Of a DNA stretch of 64,000 nucleotides, positions 27,623-36,171 are shown piece by piece. Origin of the DNA: Bacteroidales bacterium (GTDB taxonomy: Bacteria > Bacteroidota > Bacteroidia > Bacteroidales > F082); the NCBI GenBank assembly GCA_028704385.1, contig JAQVLA010000005.1:1-64000 (forward strand). The letters run 5' to 3'. Position 1 is the stretch's first letter; every line of letters begins with the position of its first letter. The notes under the pieces are model-generated. The model worked only from the letters and a program-made list of their open reading frames with translations, searched no databases and was not told the DNA's origin. A program made the position numbers and the translations under genes.

Positions 27623-27806
27623 AAGGAATTTTTTTGCAATCACAGGAATCATAAAAACTATTAGTTCAGCGACTTAAAAATTATTTCACCTGATCCAAAA
27701 AAAAATCAAAATTGAATTCAAACCATTGTCAGGTGACGGATGCAGAACATTTCAAATCCAAAGATTTAAAGCAAAACACTTGCTTAAAAACACTCACCAA
27801 TTGAAA

Positions 27807-28148
27807 TTATGGTGATTGAAATGTCCGCATGAAAGGCTGATCTATAAAATCTACCAAATAATCCACCACCACGGTCTCCGAAATCACCTCATGGAGATAA
27901 TTCAAGATTTTTACATGCTCTGGATGCACGCGATAAAGTTCAAGTTCTTTCTCACTTTTGAAATGCGTAACCAACACTAAATCAAAGGCATTTGGTCTTT
28001 TGCTGAGATTTAAACCAACTTCCAGAAAATCTAATTCTTCAATAGCGGATTTCAGGTTTTTGAGTAACTGTTTCAGCTTTTGCATTTGTTGTAGTTTCTC
28101 ATGCGGTTCTGTACTTTTGAATCGCATCATGACAATATGTTTCAACAT
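27807..28148 (-). CDS. Dabb (stress-responsive A/B barrel) domain protein
   Basis: 113 residues of the dimeric alpha/beta-barrel Dabb family: starts with MLKHIVMMRFKS, has LEVGLNLSKRPNAFDLVLVTHF in the middle and RVHPEHVKILNYLHEV near 80-95. Members are small dimeric barrels with varied or unknown roles. It follows the DCC-family gene with 12 nt between, so the two are probably cotranscribed. Confidence 0.85.
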   Translation of the reverse strand: MLKHIVMMRFKSTEPHEKLQQMQKLKQLLKNLKSAIEELDFLEVGLNLSKRPNAFDLVLVTHFKSEKELELYRVHPEHVKILNYLHEVISETVVVDYLVDFIDQPFMRTFQSP

Positions 28149-28160
28149 AATTCAAAAAAA

Positions 28161-28556
28161 TTATTGTTTCAGGTCTAAAAATCTGGATTTATCCACTTTT
28201 GAATTCAAACCGCAATGCGTTGTCATTCCAAATATTCTTTTTCGAAAACTGGCAACAACATCGTATTTCCAATTGAGTAAGCTATCGGGCAAGAACCTGA
28301 AAATCCTGAAAAAACGGGGCCAGCCCTTCAAATAGTCCAATACCTTGAAAACTGCAGCAGATTTGATATAAATCCGATTGCCAATCTTTAAAACTAAACT
28401 TTCAGGAAGATCAAGTCCGGCGAGTTCTTTTTCGGCAAAATCAGAATCAAGTGCTGCAAAATGTAAATCCTGATTTTTTTCGTGCTTCAAAACAAAACGC
28501 ACGGCTCTGTTACACAGCGAACATTCGCCATCAAAAAAAAGTATTGGTTTAGCCAT
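28161..28556 (-). CDS. DCC-family thiol-disulfide oxidoreductase (DUF393)
   Basis: 131 residues from the ATG at 28556 (MAKPILFFDGECSLCN). The DxxCxxC signature sits at residues 9-15 (Asp9, Cys12, Cys15), after which the family's NRAVRFVL helix and later LFLDxKS-like end (ILFxxFLPDSLLNWKYD) appear. Probable role is thiol redox; partners are unknown. I prefer this start because a perfect -7 box (28566-28573) overlaps the longer frame start. Confidence 0.88.
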   Translation of the reverse strand: MAKPILFFDGECSLCNRAVRFVLKHEKNQDLHFAALDSDFAEKELAGLDLPESLVLKIGNRIYIKSAAVFKVLDYLKGWPRFFRIFRFLPDSLLNWKYDVVASFRKRIFGMTTHCGLNSKVDKSRFLDLKQ

Positions 28557-28565
28557 AAATAGCAA

Positions 28566-28573
28566 CAAATTTA
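28566..28573 (-). promoter_or_regulatory. -7 box of the DCC-family gene
   Basis: CAAATTTA on the plus strand reads TAAATTTG on the minus strand, 9 nt before the ATG at 28556. This implies an almost leaderless transcript. Confidence 0.45.
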
Positions 28574-28842
28574 GTCCAAATTAAAAACTCCCCGGATTTT
28601 TCTATCAGCTTCTTCAAAGTCAGGTATTGATAGCATTTTCAGCCTTTTAAACAAAAGTACTATCTCCATATCCAGTCTGAGAATAAAACAAAATTTATTA
28701 AAAGTGGAAATTCCATGAAATCAGTGTGCGAGATTATTCAGTTCTTGAAAGTCTGCACTTCAAAAATAACAGGATTTTTTTCTCCGAAGACATACTTTGC
28801 CGTTGACTAGTTATCAGTTATAAAAATAATATCGGAGAAAAA

Positions 28843-29445
28843 TCACCATTTCGTTGGTTTGTAATGCTTTAGATAAAATCTGTATGGCAGCTTCGCATCT
28901 TCACCAGCATAGTCAACTCCCACACGGGTTGAGGAGACCACCTCCTGAGATGTTTTTAATATTGAATTGTAAATCTGTATCATATTTTCATTCAGCATCA
29001 TACCATTATGTTTTAGGGTAATACCCAATTTACTGGAAAGTTTTCCGGGGCCATTTGCCAAACCTTCCCATTTCGCAAATCTTGTGGCAAAGTATGAGGG
29101 AAGATGCTCCTTACCCACCGGAACAATCCCTCTGATCAGGACTGCGTGTGGTATCCCTGCCTGATTTGTGACAATATTTAACAGATGATGAATGCCATAA
29201 CATAAATAAACATAAACATGACCTCCTGATAAATATAAGGTCTCTGTTCTGTTTGTTCTCCGGCCACCATAAGCATGAGAAGCCCTGTCGGTTTCGCCAG
29301 CATAAGCTTCGGTTTCGGCGATAATACCTGCTTTAAAGGTTTTTTGATCATCAACAAGGATGATCTTCCCAATCAATTCGCGGGCGATAGCTACCACATC
29401 ATCACGCAGAAAAAAGGATTGATCTACTAAAACAGGCTCAGTCAT
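28843..29445 (-). CDS. mpg: 3-methyladenine DNA glycosylase (AAG/MPG family)
   Basis: 200 residues, normal for the bacterial AAG family. Key parts: IIAETEAYAGETDRASHAYGG near 42-62 with the catalytic Glu in the AETEAY motif, RRTNRTETLYLSGGHVYVY, CYGIHHLLNIVTN, PHAVLIRGIVP near 100, and NGPGKLSSKLGI near 132. It removes alkylated and deaminated purines in base-excision repair. It overlaps the recQ stop by 8 bp, indicating a repair operon with recQ. Confidence 0.94.
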   Translation of the reverse strand: MTEPVLVDQSFFLRDDVVAIARELIGKIILVDDQKTFKAGIIAETEAYAGETDRASHAYGGRRTNRTETLYLSGGHVYVYLCYGIHHLLNIVTNQAGIPHAVLIRGIVPVGKEHLPSYFATRFAKWEGLANGPGKLSSKLGITLKHNGMMLNENMIQIYNSILKTSQEVVSSTRVGVDYAGEDAKLPYRFYLKHYKPTKW

Positions 29446-31369
29446 TGATATCCAACTGCTTTTTACTTCTTAAATATCCGTTACCATCCTTCACAATTAA
29501 GCCATTATCAGTAAGCCATCTGATCACTTCCAAAACCTTTTCCTCAGAAATACCCTCAACAGCACTGGCTGCTTCAAAAACCGGTACTGGTCTTTTCTGC
29601 AGCATTTCCATAAGCTTGTCGCGAACTTTCTGAAAGACCACATCTGACACCGATATGCTGTTTCGTTTGAGACAAACATCACACTTACCGCAGCGTTTGC
29701 GATGTGTCTCTCCAAAATAGGCCAGTAATTGAATACTTCTGCAAACATCATCATTTCTTACAAAATCAATAACCGCCTGAATCCGTTTAGCAGCGCTTTT
29801 TTTTCGGTCGGCATAAATCTCATTACTCAACTGCAAATCTTTTGAAGCCAACCGCTCGCTTATCATTATCAACTGCGGCTTTTCTTTTCGTGCTGCGTAC
29901 GACAGAAACTGAAAATCATGCAGTTTTTGCAGCATTGACGTGGTTTGCTGCGCAGAGATATTTAACTTTGAAGCTATCTGAGGCTCATCTATTTTCACAA
30001 AATCCGATAAAATTCCCGGAAAATTACGCAACAAAAACTTGATAAAACCATCATAGGCCGGTTGCTCTACCTGAAACCGATACAAATCCTCCCTGCTGGC
30101 CCGGATAAAAACTTTTGAAGTTTGATCTTCATTTTCTGTCAAACTTAACAACCCTTCCTTTTCGAGCAGATGCAGACTATTGAAGGTTTCTAAAACATTG
30201 AAGTTGTAATTCTTTGTAAAACTTGTTAATTCAAAATCGAAATGTTGATCTTTTCCGGCACCTACCGGAATTTGCAAAAAATTACCAAGTGCTTCATACA
30301 CAACTCTTATCTGTTTGAGAGGAGGAAAAGAGGCCTCAAAACCATCTTTAAGATTCTTGATATCTGTTTCTGAAACTATCAAAAAGGTTTGTGCTTGTTT
30401 GCCATCTCTACCAGCCCTTCCGGCTTCCTGAAAATAGGCTTCGAGGCTATCCGGCAGATCCATATGAGCCACAAGTCGCACATCGGGTTTATCAATTCCC
30501 ATTCCGAAAGCGTTGGTTGCTACCATCACTTTAAATTTGCCAAACATCCAGCTTTGTTGCCGCTGGTCTCTTGTTCGGGCATCCAGTCCGGCATGATAAT
30601 AGGTCGCACTTATCCCGCGGCTGCTCAGCCAATCCGCTATCTCTCTGGTTCGTTTTCGGTTTCTAACATATACGATACCACTCCCCTGATCCAGTTTTCT
30701 GAACAACCGAAACAAAACACCAAACTTATCGGCCTCGTAAAGAACGCTATAGGTGATATTTTTCCGCTCATAACTGGTTTGAAAAACCTGTGCATTTTTA
30801 AAATGCAACTTCTGTTGAATATCACTTACAACATCTGGTGTTGCTGTGGCTGTAAGGGCCAAAACCGGAACTTCAGGTATATAGGGTCGTATTTCGGCAA
30901 TCCGCAGATAAGGTGGCCTGAAATCATAGCCCCATTGCGAAATACAATGCGATTCGTCCACGGCCAACAGATTCACTTGCATTCGTTTCACTATATCGAT
31001 AAAACGGTCAGTTACTAATCGTTCGGGAGAGAGGTAAAGAAATTTCAATTTGTTAAAAGCTGCCTGATTATAAGCCAGTTCCATTTCCTGATAATGCATC
31101 CCCGAATAAACGGCAGCAGCTGCTATCCCATTTTTTTTCAGGTGTTGCACCTGATCTTTCATCAATGCAATCAAAGGAGTGATTACCAGACACATGCCGG
31201 GCATCACCATGGCCGGCACCTGAAAACAAATTGATTTTCCGCCACCTGTAGGAAGCAGTGCCAGGGTATCGTTTCCTGCAATAACATGGTCAACAATTTC
31301 TTCCTGCATTGGCCTGAAACTGCTGTATCCCCAGTATTTTAATAAGGCTGCTCTGCTTTCCTTGCTCAT
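29438..31369 (-). CDS. recQ: RecQ-family ATP-dependent DNA helicase
   Basis: 643 residues. Motif I TGGGKS ends at residue 46, motif II DESH is at 138-141 followed by CISQWGYDFRP, and motif VI is in the QEAGRAGRDGK stretch. The RecQ-Ct zinc-binding part has a Cys cluster CRSI..KRCGKCDVC near 545-570, followed by a winged-helix-like C-terminus. No HRDC domain is visible, so it is a short RecQ, as in one of the two usual Bacteroidota paralogues. It lies 17 nt after the hybrid kinase and overlaps mpg. Confidence 0.94.
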   Translation of the reverse strand: MSKESRAALLKYWGYSSFRPMQEEIVDHVIAGNDTLALLPTGGGKSICFQVPAMVMPGMCLVITPLIALMKDQVQHLKKNGIAAAAVYSGMHYQEMELAYNQAAFNKLKFLYLSPERLVTDRFIDIVKRMQVNLLAVDESHCISQWGYDFRPPYLRIAEIRPYIPEVPVLALTATATPDVVSDIQQKLHFKNAQVFQTSYERKNITYSVLYEADKFGVLFRLFRKLDQGSGIVYVRNRKRTREIADWLSSRGISATYYHAGLDARTRDQRQQSWMFGKFKVMVATNAFGMGIDKPDVRLVAHMDLPDSLEAYFQEAGRAGRDGKQAQTFLIVSETDIKNLKDGFEASFPPLKQIRVVYEALGNFLQIPVGAGKDQHFDFELTSFTKNYNFNVLETFNSLHLLEKEGLLSLTENEDQTSKVFIRASREDLYRFQVEQPAYDGFIKFLLRNFPGILSDFVKIDEPQIASKLNISAQQTTSMLQKLHDFQFLSYAARKEKPQLIMISERLASKDLQLSNEIYADRKKSAAKRIQAVIDFVRNDDVCRSIQLLAYFGETHRKRCGKCDVCLKRNSISVSDVVFQKVRDKLMEMLQKRPVPVFEAASAVEGISEEKVLEVIRWLTDNGLIVKDGNGYLRSKKQLDIND

Positions 31370-31386
31370 TGAAATCCTCCGGTATC

Positions 31387-33420
31387 TTAAAGCAATTTGT
31401 TGATCACAGACAATAATTCGGTTAGGCTGATTGGTTTGGTAATGTATTCATCGCATCCGGCTTCGAGTGCGGCTTTTTGATTTTCTGTTTCTGCAAAGGC
31501 AGTCTGGGCAATAATCGGTAATTTGGGATTCATTTGTTTGATCTGTCTGCTTGCCTCATAACCATCTTTTTCGGGCATGCGTATATCCATCAAAACCAAG
31601 GAAAGGTCGTTGTGCCTGCCTACAATTTCTATGGCTTCAGTCCCATTTTTTGCCCAGAGAATCTGTGCAGCAGTATCTTTCATAACGGCTTTTAAAAACA
31701 GGTAATTGGCCTTTACATCATCGGCAACTAAAAACTTAAATCCCGACCAGTTTTTATTGAACTTTCCATAACGAACAGACTCTTCATTTTCAAGTTTCGC
31801 AAAATCCTTTGGAGCAGGAAGCGTAAAATAAAAAGTTGTGCCTTTGCCTTCCTCCGAATCGAACCATATTTTCCCACCCAGAAGTTCGGTAAGACTGTGA
31901 CAAATTGCCAGGCCCAGGCCTGTCCCATCCAAGTTGCGTTTATAAGTGCTATCGACCTGCCCAAAACGCTGAAATATTAAATGACTTTTGTCGCGTTCTA
32001 TGCCTACTCCGGTATCTTTCACATAAAACTGTATTAGTCCGCCCTTGGGCTGTGTGTAACCAAACTCGATAAAACCTGTATCAACGAATTTAAGGGCATT
32101 CACAAGCAAATTCATCATGATCTGACGCAATCTGAACGGGTCTGACTCTATAAAGAAATTCTCAATTTCGAGTCCTTTTCGCAACCTGATCTCAATATGT
32201 TTTTTCTCTCGCTTTTTCTGTTCATTTCGGACGTTGATCAAGATTTCGTCCAATAGCTGATGCAGTTCAAACTCGGAAATGGAAATCCTGATCTGGCCTG
32301 CTTCAATTTTTGAAATGTCAATAATGTCGTCAATCAGCTGCAGCAGGGTTTTTCCGGCTGAACTAATGAGCTGTAAAAACTGATGTTTTTCTTCAACACT
32401 TGTTTCTTCATCAAGCATTATTTCAGAAAAACCAATGATTGAATTGAGCGGCGTTCTGATTTCGTGCGACATATTAGCCAAGAAAGCAGATTTCAGTTTA
32501 TCTGCCTCTTCGGCTTTCAACCTGGCATCAATAAGTGACTGCTCGGTTTTCTTAGTACTTGTAACATCTCTCAGCAAGGCATGAACAAGTTTTCCGGTGT
32601 TCAAACTTGAAAAACCAAGACTAACTTCAGCTTCAAAAATGCTTCCATCCATGCGTTTATGCTGCCAATAAAAACGTTGGGGCACGCCGGAAAGCACTCT
32701 ATTGATTAGTTCTCTGCCTTTTTCATCAGACAGGCTTCCATCGGGTTGTGTTTTAGGGGATATATCAGCCGGGTGTTTACCTATGATCTCTGCACGATCA
32801 CAGAGAAACATCTCGCAAATCTTTTGATTAATTTCGGTGATGGTATTGGATTTATCCAGCAAAATGATACCATCCGTTGCATTTGAAAAAACAGCTTTAT
32901 AGCGTTCCAGCTCTTCGGTTATAACTCGTTCCTTTTGATACTGCATCTCCTCGCGCACCAGCAATTTTGAAGCCTCACCCACCAACAGGGAAACTTCATC
33001 TGAATCGGTTCTGTTTTTAAAATCAAGGCCGCATAATACCAACCATTTATCCTGCCCTATCAAATGCCTGGATCCGACAAAATAACGTAGCAGTTTGCTT
33101 TCGAACAAGAGATTGTTAGTAAGGTATTTTTTTAGCTCAGGTCCTGTTTTTACGATCAGATTCTCTTTTGTATCCTTGAAAATATCCATACAGAAATCTG
33201 CATGATTTTTGGGTTCCATTTGGACGAAACGTCCATGCAAAAAACTTGATCTGTAAGTTAATTTGTATTGGGTCAAATCCAGTATTCCTAAAAACACAGC
33301 ACTCAGGTCCAGCGTTTGATGCAGGGCAAAAATGATATTTTCAATATTTTGAAGCGGATGAACTGATATCTGTTGCCTCACCTTACTACAAAAGATATTG
33401 AGTTTTTTTGAGTTCTGCAT
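31387..33420 (-). CDS. hybrid sensor histidine kinase / response regulator
   Basis: 677 residues. Order: GAF-like N-domain (about 20-165), PAS (about 175-295, with NATDGIILLDKSNTITEINQ), HisKA with phospho-acceptor His319 in NMSHEIRTPLNS, HATPase_c (about 425-545, DTGVGIERD and GTGLGLAI), and a C-terminal receiver with Asp612 in LMDIRMPEKDGYEA. No membrane helix, so it is a cytoplasmic sensor; the ligand of the GAF/PAS pair is unknown. It is transcribed ahead of recQ and mpg with a 17-nt gap. A separate output protein is required, since the receiver has no DNA-binding domain. Confidence 0.92.
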   Translation of the reverse strand: MQNSKKLNIFCSKVRQQISVHPLQNIENIIFALHQTLDLSAVFLGILDLTQYKLTYRSSFLHGRFVQMEPKNHADFCMDIFKDTKENLIVKTGPELKKYLTNNLLFESKLLRYFVGSRHLIGQDKWLVLCGLDFKNRTDSDEVSLLVGEASKLLVREEMQYQKERVITEELERYKAVFSNATDGIILLDKSNTITEINQKICEMFLCDRAEIIGKHPADISPKTQPDGSLSDEKGRELINRVLSGVPQRFYWQHKRMDGSIFEAEVSLGFSSLNTGKLVHALLRDVTSTKKTEQSLIDARLKAEEADKLKSAFLANMSHEIRTPLNSIIGFSEIMLDEETSVEEKHQFLQLISSAGKTLLQLIDDIIDISKIEAGQIRISISEFELHQLLDEILINVRNEQKKREKKHIEIRLRKGLEIENFFIESDPFRLRQIMMNLLVNALKFVDTGFIEFGYTQPKGGLIQFYVKDTGVGIERDKSHLIFQRFGQVDSTYKRNLDGTGLGLAICHSLTELLGGKIWFDSEEGKGTTFYFTLPAPKDFAKLENEESVRYGKFNKNWSGFKFLVADDVKANYLFLKAVMKDTAAQILWAKNGTEAIEIVGRHNDLSLVLMDIRMPEKDGYEASRQIKQMNPKLPIIAQTAFAETENQKAALEAGCDEYITKPISLTELLSVINKLL

Positions 33421-33527
33421 GGCTGCTAAAAAATTAGATAACTGGTTAATCGATTACACGCTGTAAAGGTAAACATTTAATTCATCATCAACACAATAGG
33501 CACAATGTTAGTTGATCAGGGATGACA

Positions 33528-33566
33528 CAAAAACAACAAAGCAGCACCTGTGTAAGATGCTGCTTT
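33528..33566 (-). terminator. rpsP terminator
   Basis: AAAGCAGCA (33538-33546) pairs with TGCTGCTTT (33558-33566). On the minus strand the stem is followed by TTGTTTTTG. It lies 24 nt after the rpsP stop. Confidence 0.8.
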
Positions 33567-33590
33567 GAATGAAAATAAGTTAAAATATTA

Positions 33591-34208
33591 TTAGGCTTCA
33601 GATTCTTTTTTATCGGTATCTTCAGCTTTTACTTCTGTTGTATCCTCAGCTTTTGCTTCTGTAGTTTCTTCAGCAGCTGGCTCAGCGCTTTCCTCTGCCA
33701 CAGCTTCAGTGTTTTCTTCTGCGGCGGCCTGTTTTTCAGCTTTCAACTCAGCAGCTCTTTTCTTGGCCAGTTCGGCAGCGCGGGCTTCATTTACTTTAGC
33801 TTCCTCTTCGAGTGCTTTTTTGCGCTCTGTGCGTTCGGCATCGGTAAGGCCACGGCGTTTAGCTTCAATTTTTGCTTCTTTTTCTTTGAGCCAATTCTGG
33901 AACTTAACCTCAGCTTGTTCTTCGGTTAATGCACCTTTTTTAACGCCTTTCAACAGGTGACTTTTGTAAATAACACCTTTATAGGAAAGGATTGCACGGG
34001 CAGTGTCAGAAGGCTGTGCGCCATTCTGCAACCAGGTGAGTGCCTTGTCGAAATCCAGTATGATTTCGGCTGGGTTTGTAATGGGATTGTAGGTGCCAAT
34101 CTTCTCAATAAATCTTCCGTCTCGTGGTGCACGACCATCCGCAATTACAATGTGATAAAAAGGTCTGCCCTTTTTACCATGACGTTGTAATCTTATTCTT
34201 GCTGGCAT
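33591..34208 (-). CDS. rpsP: 30S ribosomal protein S16 with long acidic C-terminal tail
   Basis: 205 residues. The first about 85 are ordinary S16 ([52 protein letters not shown]). The rest, about 110 residues, is a helical Lys/Glu/Ala linker followed by repeated acidic [18 protein letters not shown]-type units. Many Bacteroidota S16 proteins carry such tails, so it is a family trait, but the tail here is long. It has its own terminator and is not followed by the usual rimM-trmD genes in this window. Confidence 0.95.
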   Translation of the reverse strand: MPARIRLQRHGKKGRPFYHIVIADGRAPRDGRFIEKIGTYNPITNPAEIILDFDKALTWLQNGAQPSDTARAILSYKGVIYKSHLLKGVKKGALTEEQAEVKFQNWLKEKEAKIEAKRRGLTDAERTERKKALEEEAKVNEARAAELAKKRAAELKAEKQAAAEENTEAVAEESAEPAAEETTEAKAEDTTEVKAEDTDKKESEA

Positions 34209-34311
34209 GAGCTTTAATTTTAATTGATAATTAGAGTATTAAACTTTTTATTTTCGGGCTGCAAAAATCGTCATTTTTTTCTGATTTACAAATTTTATGC
34301 CGAAAAAAACC

Positions 34312-34638
34312 TTAATTTTTATCAAAAAGTTCCATTTCAGCATCTATTTCCCATCCGTGAAGCCGACAAAGCTCAGCAAACTGCTGAAAGTTTTGCCGGA
34401 CTTTGCTTTTCATTGTGCGGCACTGAATTTCCCAGACGTCCTTTATTTTTGTTCTCATTTCCATGTCGCGCTGCACAAATAACAAGGCCTCAAAATTCTG
34501 TTGCAACTGCACGAAAACCTTAGCAAGCGAATCGTCCAGTTGCATAAGTTTGTCCAGTATTAGCTGATATTCTGAATTCCCTTCCACCGGATGGATTCCA
34601 AAAACCTGCATAAAATATGTAATCAAAGACTGTGACAT
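34312..34638 (-). CDS. hypothetical protein, 108 residues
   Basis: I do not recognise a family. The protein is mostly alpha-helical (LILDKLMQLDDSLAKVFVQL, VQRDMEMRTKIKDVWEI), soluble, without signal peptide. I start at the ATG at 34638 (MSQSLITYF) because a perfect -7 box covers the longer start. It faces away from the exonuclease-polymerase cassette, and both may share the palindromic operator at 34697-34713. A competing plus-strand frame over the same bases looks like a shadow. Confidence 0.5.
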   Translation of the reverse strand: MSQSLITYFMQVFGIHPVEGNSEYQLILDKLMQLDDSLAKVFVQLQQNFEALLFVQRDMEMRTKIKDVWEIQCRTMKSKVRQNFQQFAELCRLHGWEIDAEMELFDKN

Positions 34639-34647
34639 AATGGCCGG

Positions 34648-34655
34648 CAAAATTA
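34648..34655 (-). promoter_or_regulatory. -7 box of the 108-residue gene
   Basis: CAAAATTA on the plus strand reads TAATTTTG on the minus strand, 9 nt before the ATG at 34638. It fixes the start and argues that the gene is real. Confidence 0.45.
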
Positions 34656-34696
34656 CAGCTTTTTATTTTGCTGCTATTCAGCTAAAATAGTTTTAC

Positions 34697-34713
34697 TGAT
34701 TAATTATTAATCA
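34697..34713. promoter_or_regulatory. palindromic operator candidate
   Basis: TGATTAATTATTAATCA is a perfect palindrome with 8-nt arms around one central base. An extra half-site TTAATCA occurs at 34731-34737. It lies between the divergent promoters of the 108-residue gene (34648-34655) and the exonuclease gene (34756-34763), so a dimeric repressor or activator binding here could control both. Inference from position and symmetry only. Confidence 0.45.
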
Positions 34714-34755
34714 ATTAAAATGTCTGTTTTTTAATCATTTTGAATAAAAATACCT

Positions 34756-34763
34756 TAATTTTG
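34756..34763 (+). promoter_or_regulatory. -7 box of the exonuclease-polymerase operon
   Basis: TAATTTTG is a perfect -7 box, 21 nt before the ATG at 34785. A TTTG at 34738-34741 is closer (14 nt) than the usual -33 spacing. Confidence 0.5.
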
Positions 34764-34784
34764 TAGCATGATTTTAGATTAAAA

Positions 34785-36149
34785 ATGAATTCGTCCGAAA
34801 AAAAATATGTGATCATTGATGTGGAAACCACCGGGCTAAAAGCCGGTCCGGAGAAGATCACCGAGATTGCTGCCGTGCTCCACGACGGGCATCGGGTAAT
34901 TGACAGTTTCAGTTCGCTGGTCAATCCCGAGAAGAAAATTCCTTACCGCATCACGCAGCTCACAGGCATCAACGACCAGATGGTTGCCGGAGCACCCAAG
35001 TTTTATGAGCTGGCCCGCCAATTCATCGAATTTACGGAAGACGCCATTTTGATAGGACACAACGTTAGTTTTGATTATCGCTTCATCCAGGCGGAATATA
35101 AGAGTCTGGGATACGATTTTCGCCGACAAACGATGGACACCGTTAAGCTGAGCCGCAAACTCATTCCGGGACAGCCGTCCTATAGCCTGGGCAAGCTTTG
35201 CCGCAACTTGAATATCCAAATCGAAAACCGCCATCGTGCGTTGGGAGATGCGCTGGCCACTACCCGACTTTTTGAGCTGCTTTGCTCTATCGAAAACGAA
35301 CCCGAAAAGTTAAGCCTGAAAGGCACGCACTCCAACCTGAATCACCAACTGATCGAAAAACTGCCTGAAGCCCACGGCGTTTATTATTTTTACGATCACA
35401 GCGGAAAGCTGATTTATGTAGGCAAATCTATTAACATCAAAAACCGGGTGATGCAGCATCTGAGTAACAACAGCAGCCGCAAATCCATTGAAATGAAAAA
35501 TAATATTGCTGATGTAAGTTACGAACTCACTGGTAATGAACTGATAGCCCTGCTACTCGAATCAGATGAGATAAAAAAACATAAACCTGTTTATAATCGT
35601 TCCCAGCGCAGGTCATTTTTCAACTACGGACTTTACAGCTACGAAAACGAAGCCGGCTACCAATGCCTCAAATACGCTAAAACCATTGATACTTTGCATC
35701 CGTATCACACTTATGCCTCCCTGACGGAAGCCAAGAATCATCTTTTTCAGCTCACCGAGAAGTTTCGGCTTTGCCAGGGGCTCAACGGGCTTTATCCGGG
35801 CAAGGGAGCCTGTTTTCATCACCAAATCGGGCAATGCCTGGGAGCCTGTTGCGGAGAAGAAGATTCAATAAGCTACAACGAGCGTGTTGAACAAGCCCTG
35901 GAACGTTACCATTTTGATTACGAAAATTTTATAATCATCGAAAAAGGCATTGATCCGGAGCAAAAAGCCATCGTCAAAATTGAACAAGGCGTTTACAGGG
36001 GATTTGGTTATGTGCCGGCATCGCTTTTAAATAATGGCATAGCCGAAGCTGACGACTTTATCAGGCCTTACGCTGACAATCGCGATGTACGACAAATCAT
36101 ACAAGCCTATCTGCGCAAGCATCCCAAAGTTTTGTTGATTCCTTTTTAG
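34785..36149 (+). CDS. DEDDh exonuclease / GIY-YIG endonuclease fusion (DnaQ-Cho-like)
   Basis: 454 residues. N-terminal DnaQ-like exonuclease with intact DEDDh residues: Asp12 and Glu14 (IDVETTG), Asp97 (GHNVSFDYRF), His150 and Asp155 (HRALGDA). Residues about 193-275 form a UvrC/Cho-type GIY-YIG domain: GVY at 198-200, YVG at 211-213, Arg221 and a late Glu/Asn pair near 259-271. About 100 further residues carry KGACFHHQIGQCLGACCG, the Cys-containing UvrC-like segment. It should cut or trim DNA in repair. The Y-family polymerase gene starts 22 nt downstream, so both are one operon. Similar fusions are known from actinobacteria and Bacteroidota, but their exact role is not settled. Confidence 0.88.
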   Translation: MNSSEKKYVIIDVETTGLKAGPEKITEIAAVLHDGHRVIDSFSSLVNPEKKIPYRITQLTGINDQMVAGAPKFYELARQFIEFTEDAILIGHNVSFDYRFIQAEYKSLGYDFRRQTMDTVKLSRKLIPGQPSYSLGKLCRNLNIQIENRHRALGDALATTRLFELLCSIENEPEKLSLKGTHSNLNHQLIEKLPEAHGVYYFYDHSGKLIYVGKSINIKNRVMQHLSNNSSRKSIEMKNNIADVSYELTGNELIALLLESDEIKKHKPVYNRSQRRSFFNYGLYSYENEAGYQCLKYAKTIDTLHPYHTYASLTEAKNHLFQLTEKFRLCQGLNGLYPGKGACFHHQIGQCLGACCGEEDSISYNERVEQALERYHFDYENFIIIEKGIDPEQKAIVKIEQGVYRGFGYVPASLLNNGIAEADDFIRPYADNRDVRQIIQAYLRKHPKVLLIPF

Positions 36150-36171
36150 AACCCAAAAACAAGTTTACAAT

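Noticed and set aside
28557-28842. 286-bp gap between mpg and the DCC gene as a hidden gene or RNA
   Set aside because: No open frame of useful length, no tRNA or hairpin, only the DCC promoter at one end.
30389-31018. 209-codon plus-strand frame inside recQ
   Set aside because: Fully antisense to well-conserved RecQ helicase motifs; no promoter or signal.
34224-34523. 99-codon plus-strand frame overlapping the 108-residue minus-strand gene
   Set aside because: The minus-strand frame has a perfect -7 box just before its ATG; the plus-strand translation looks random.
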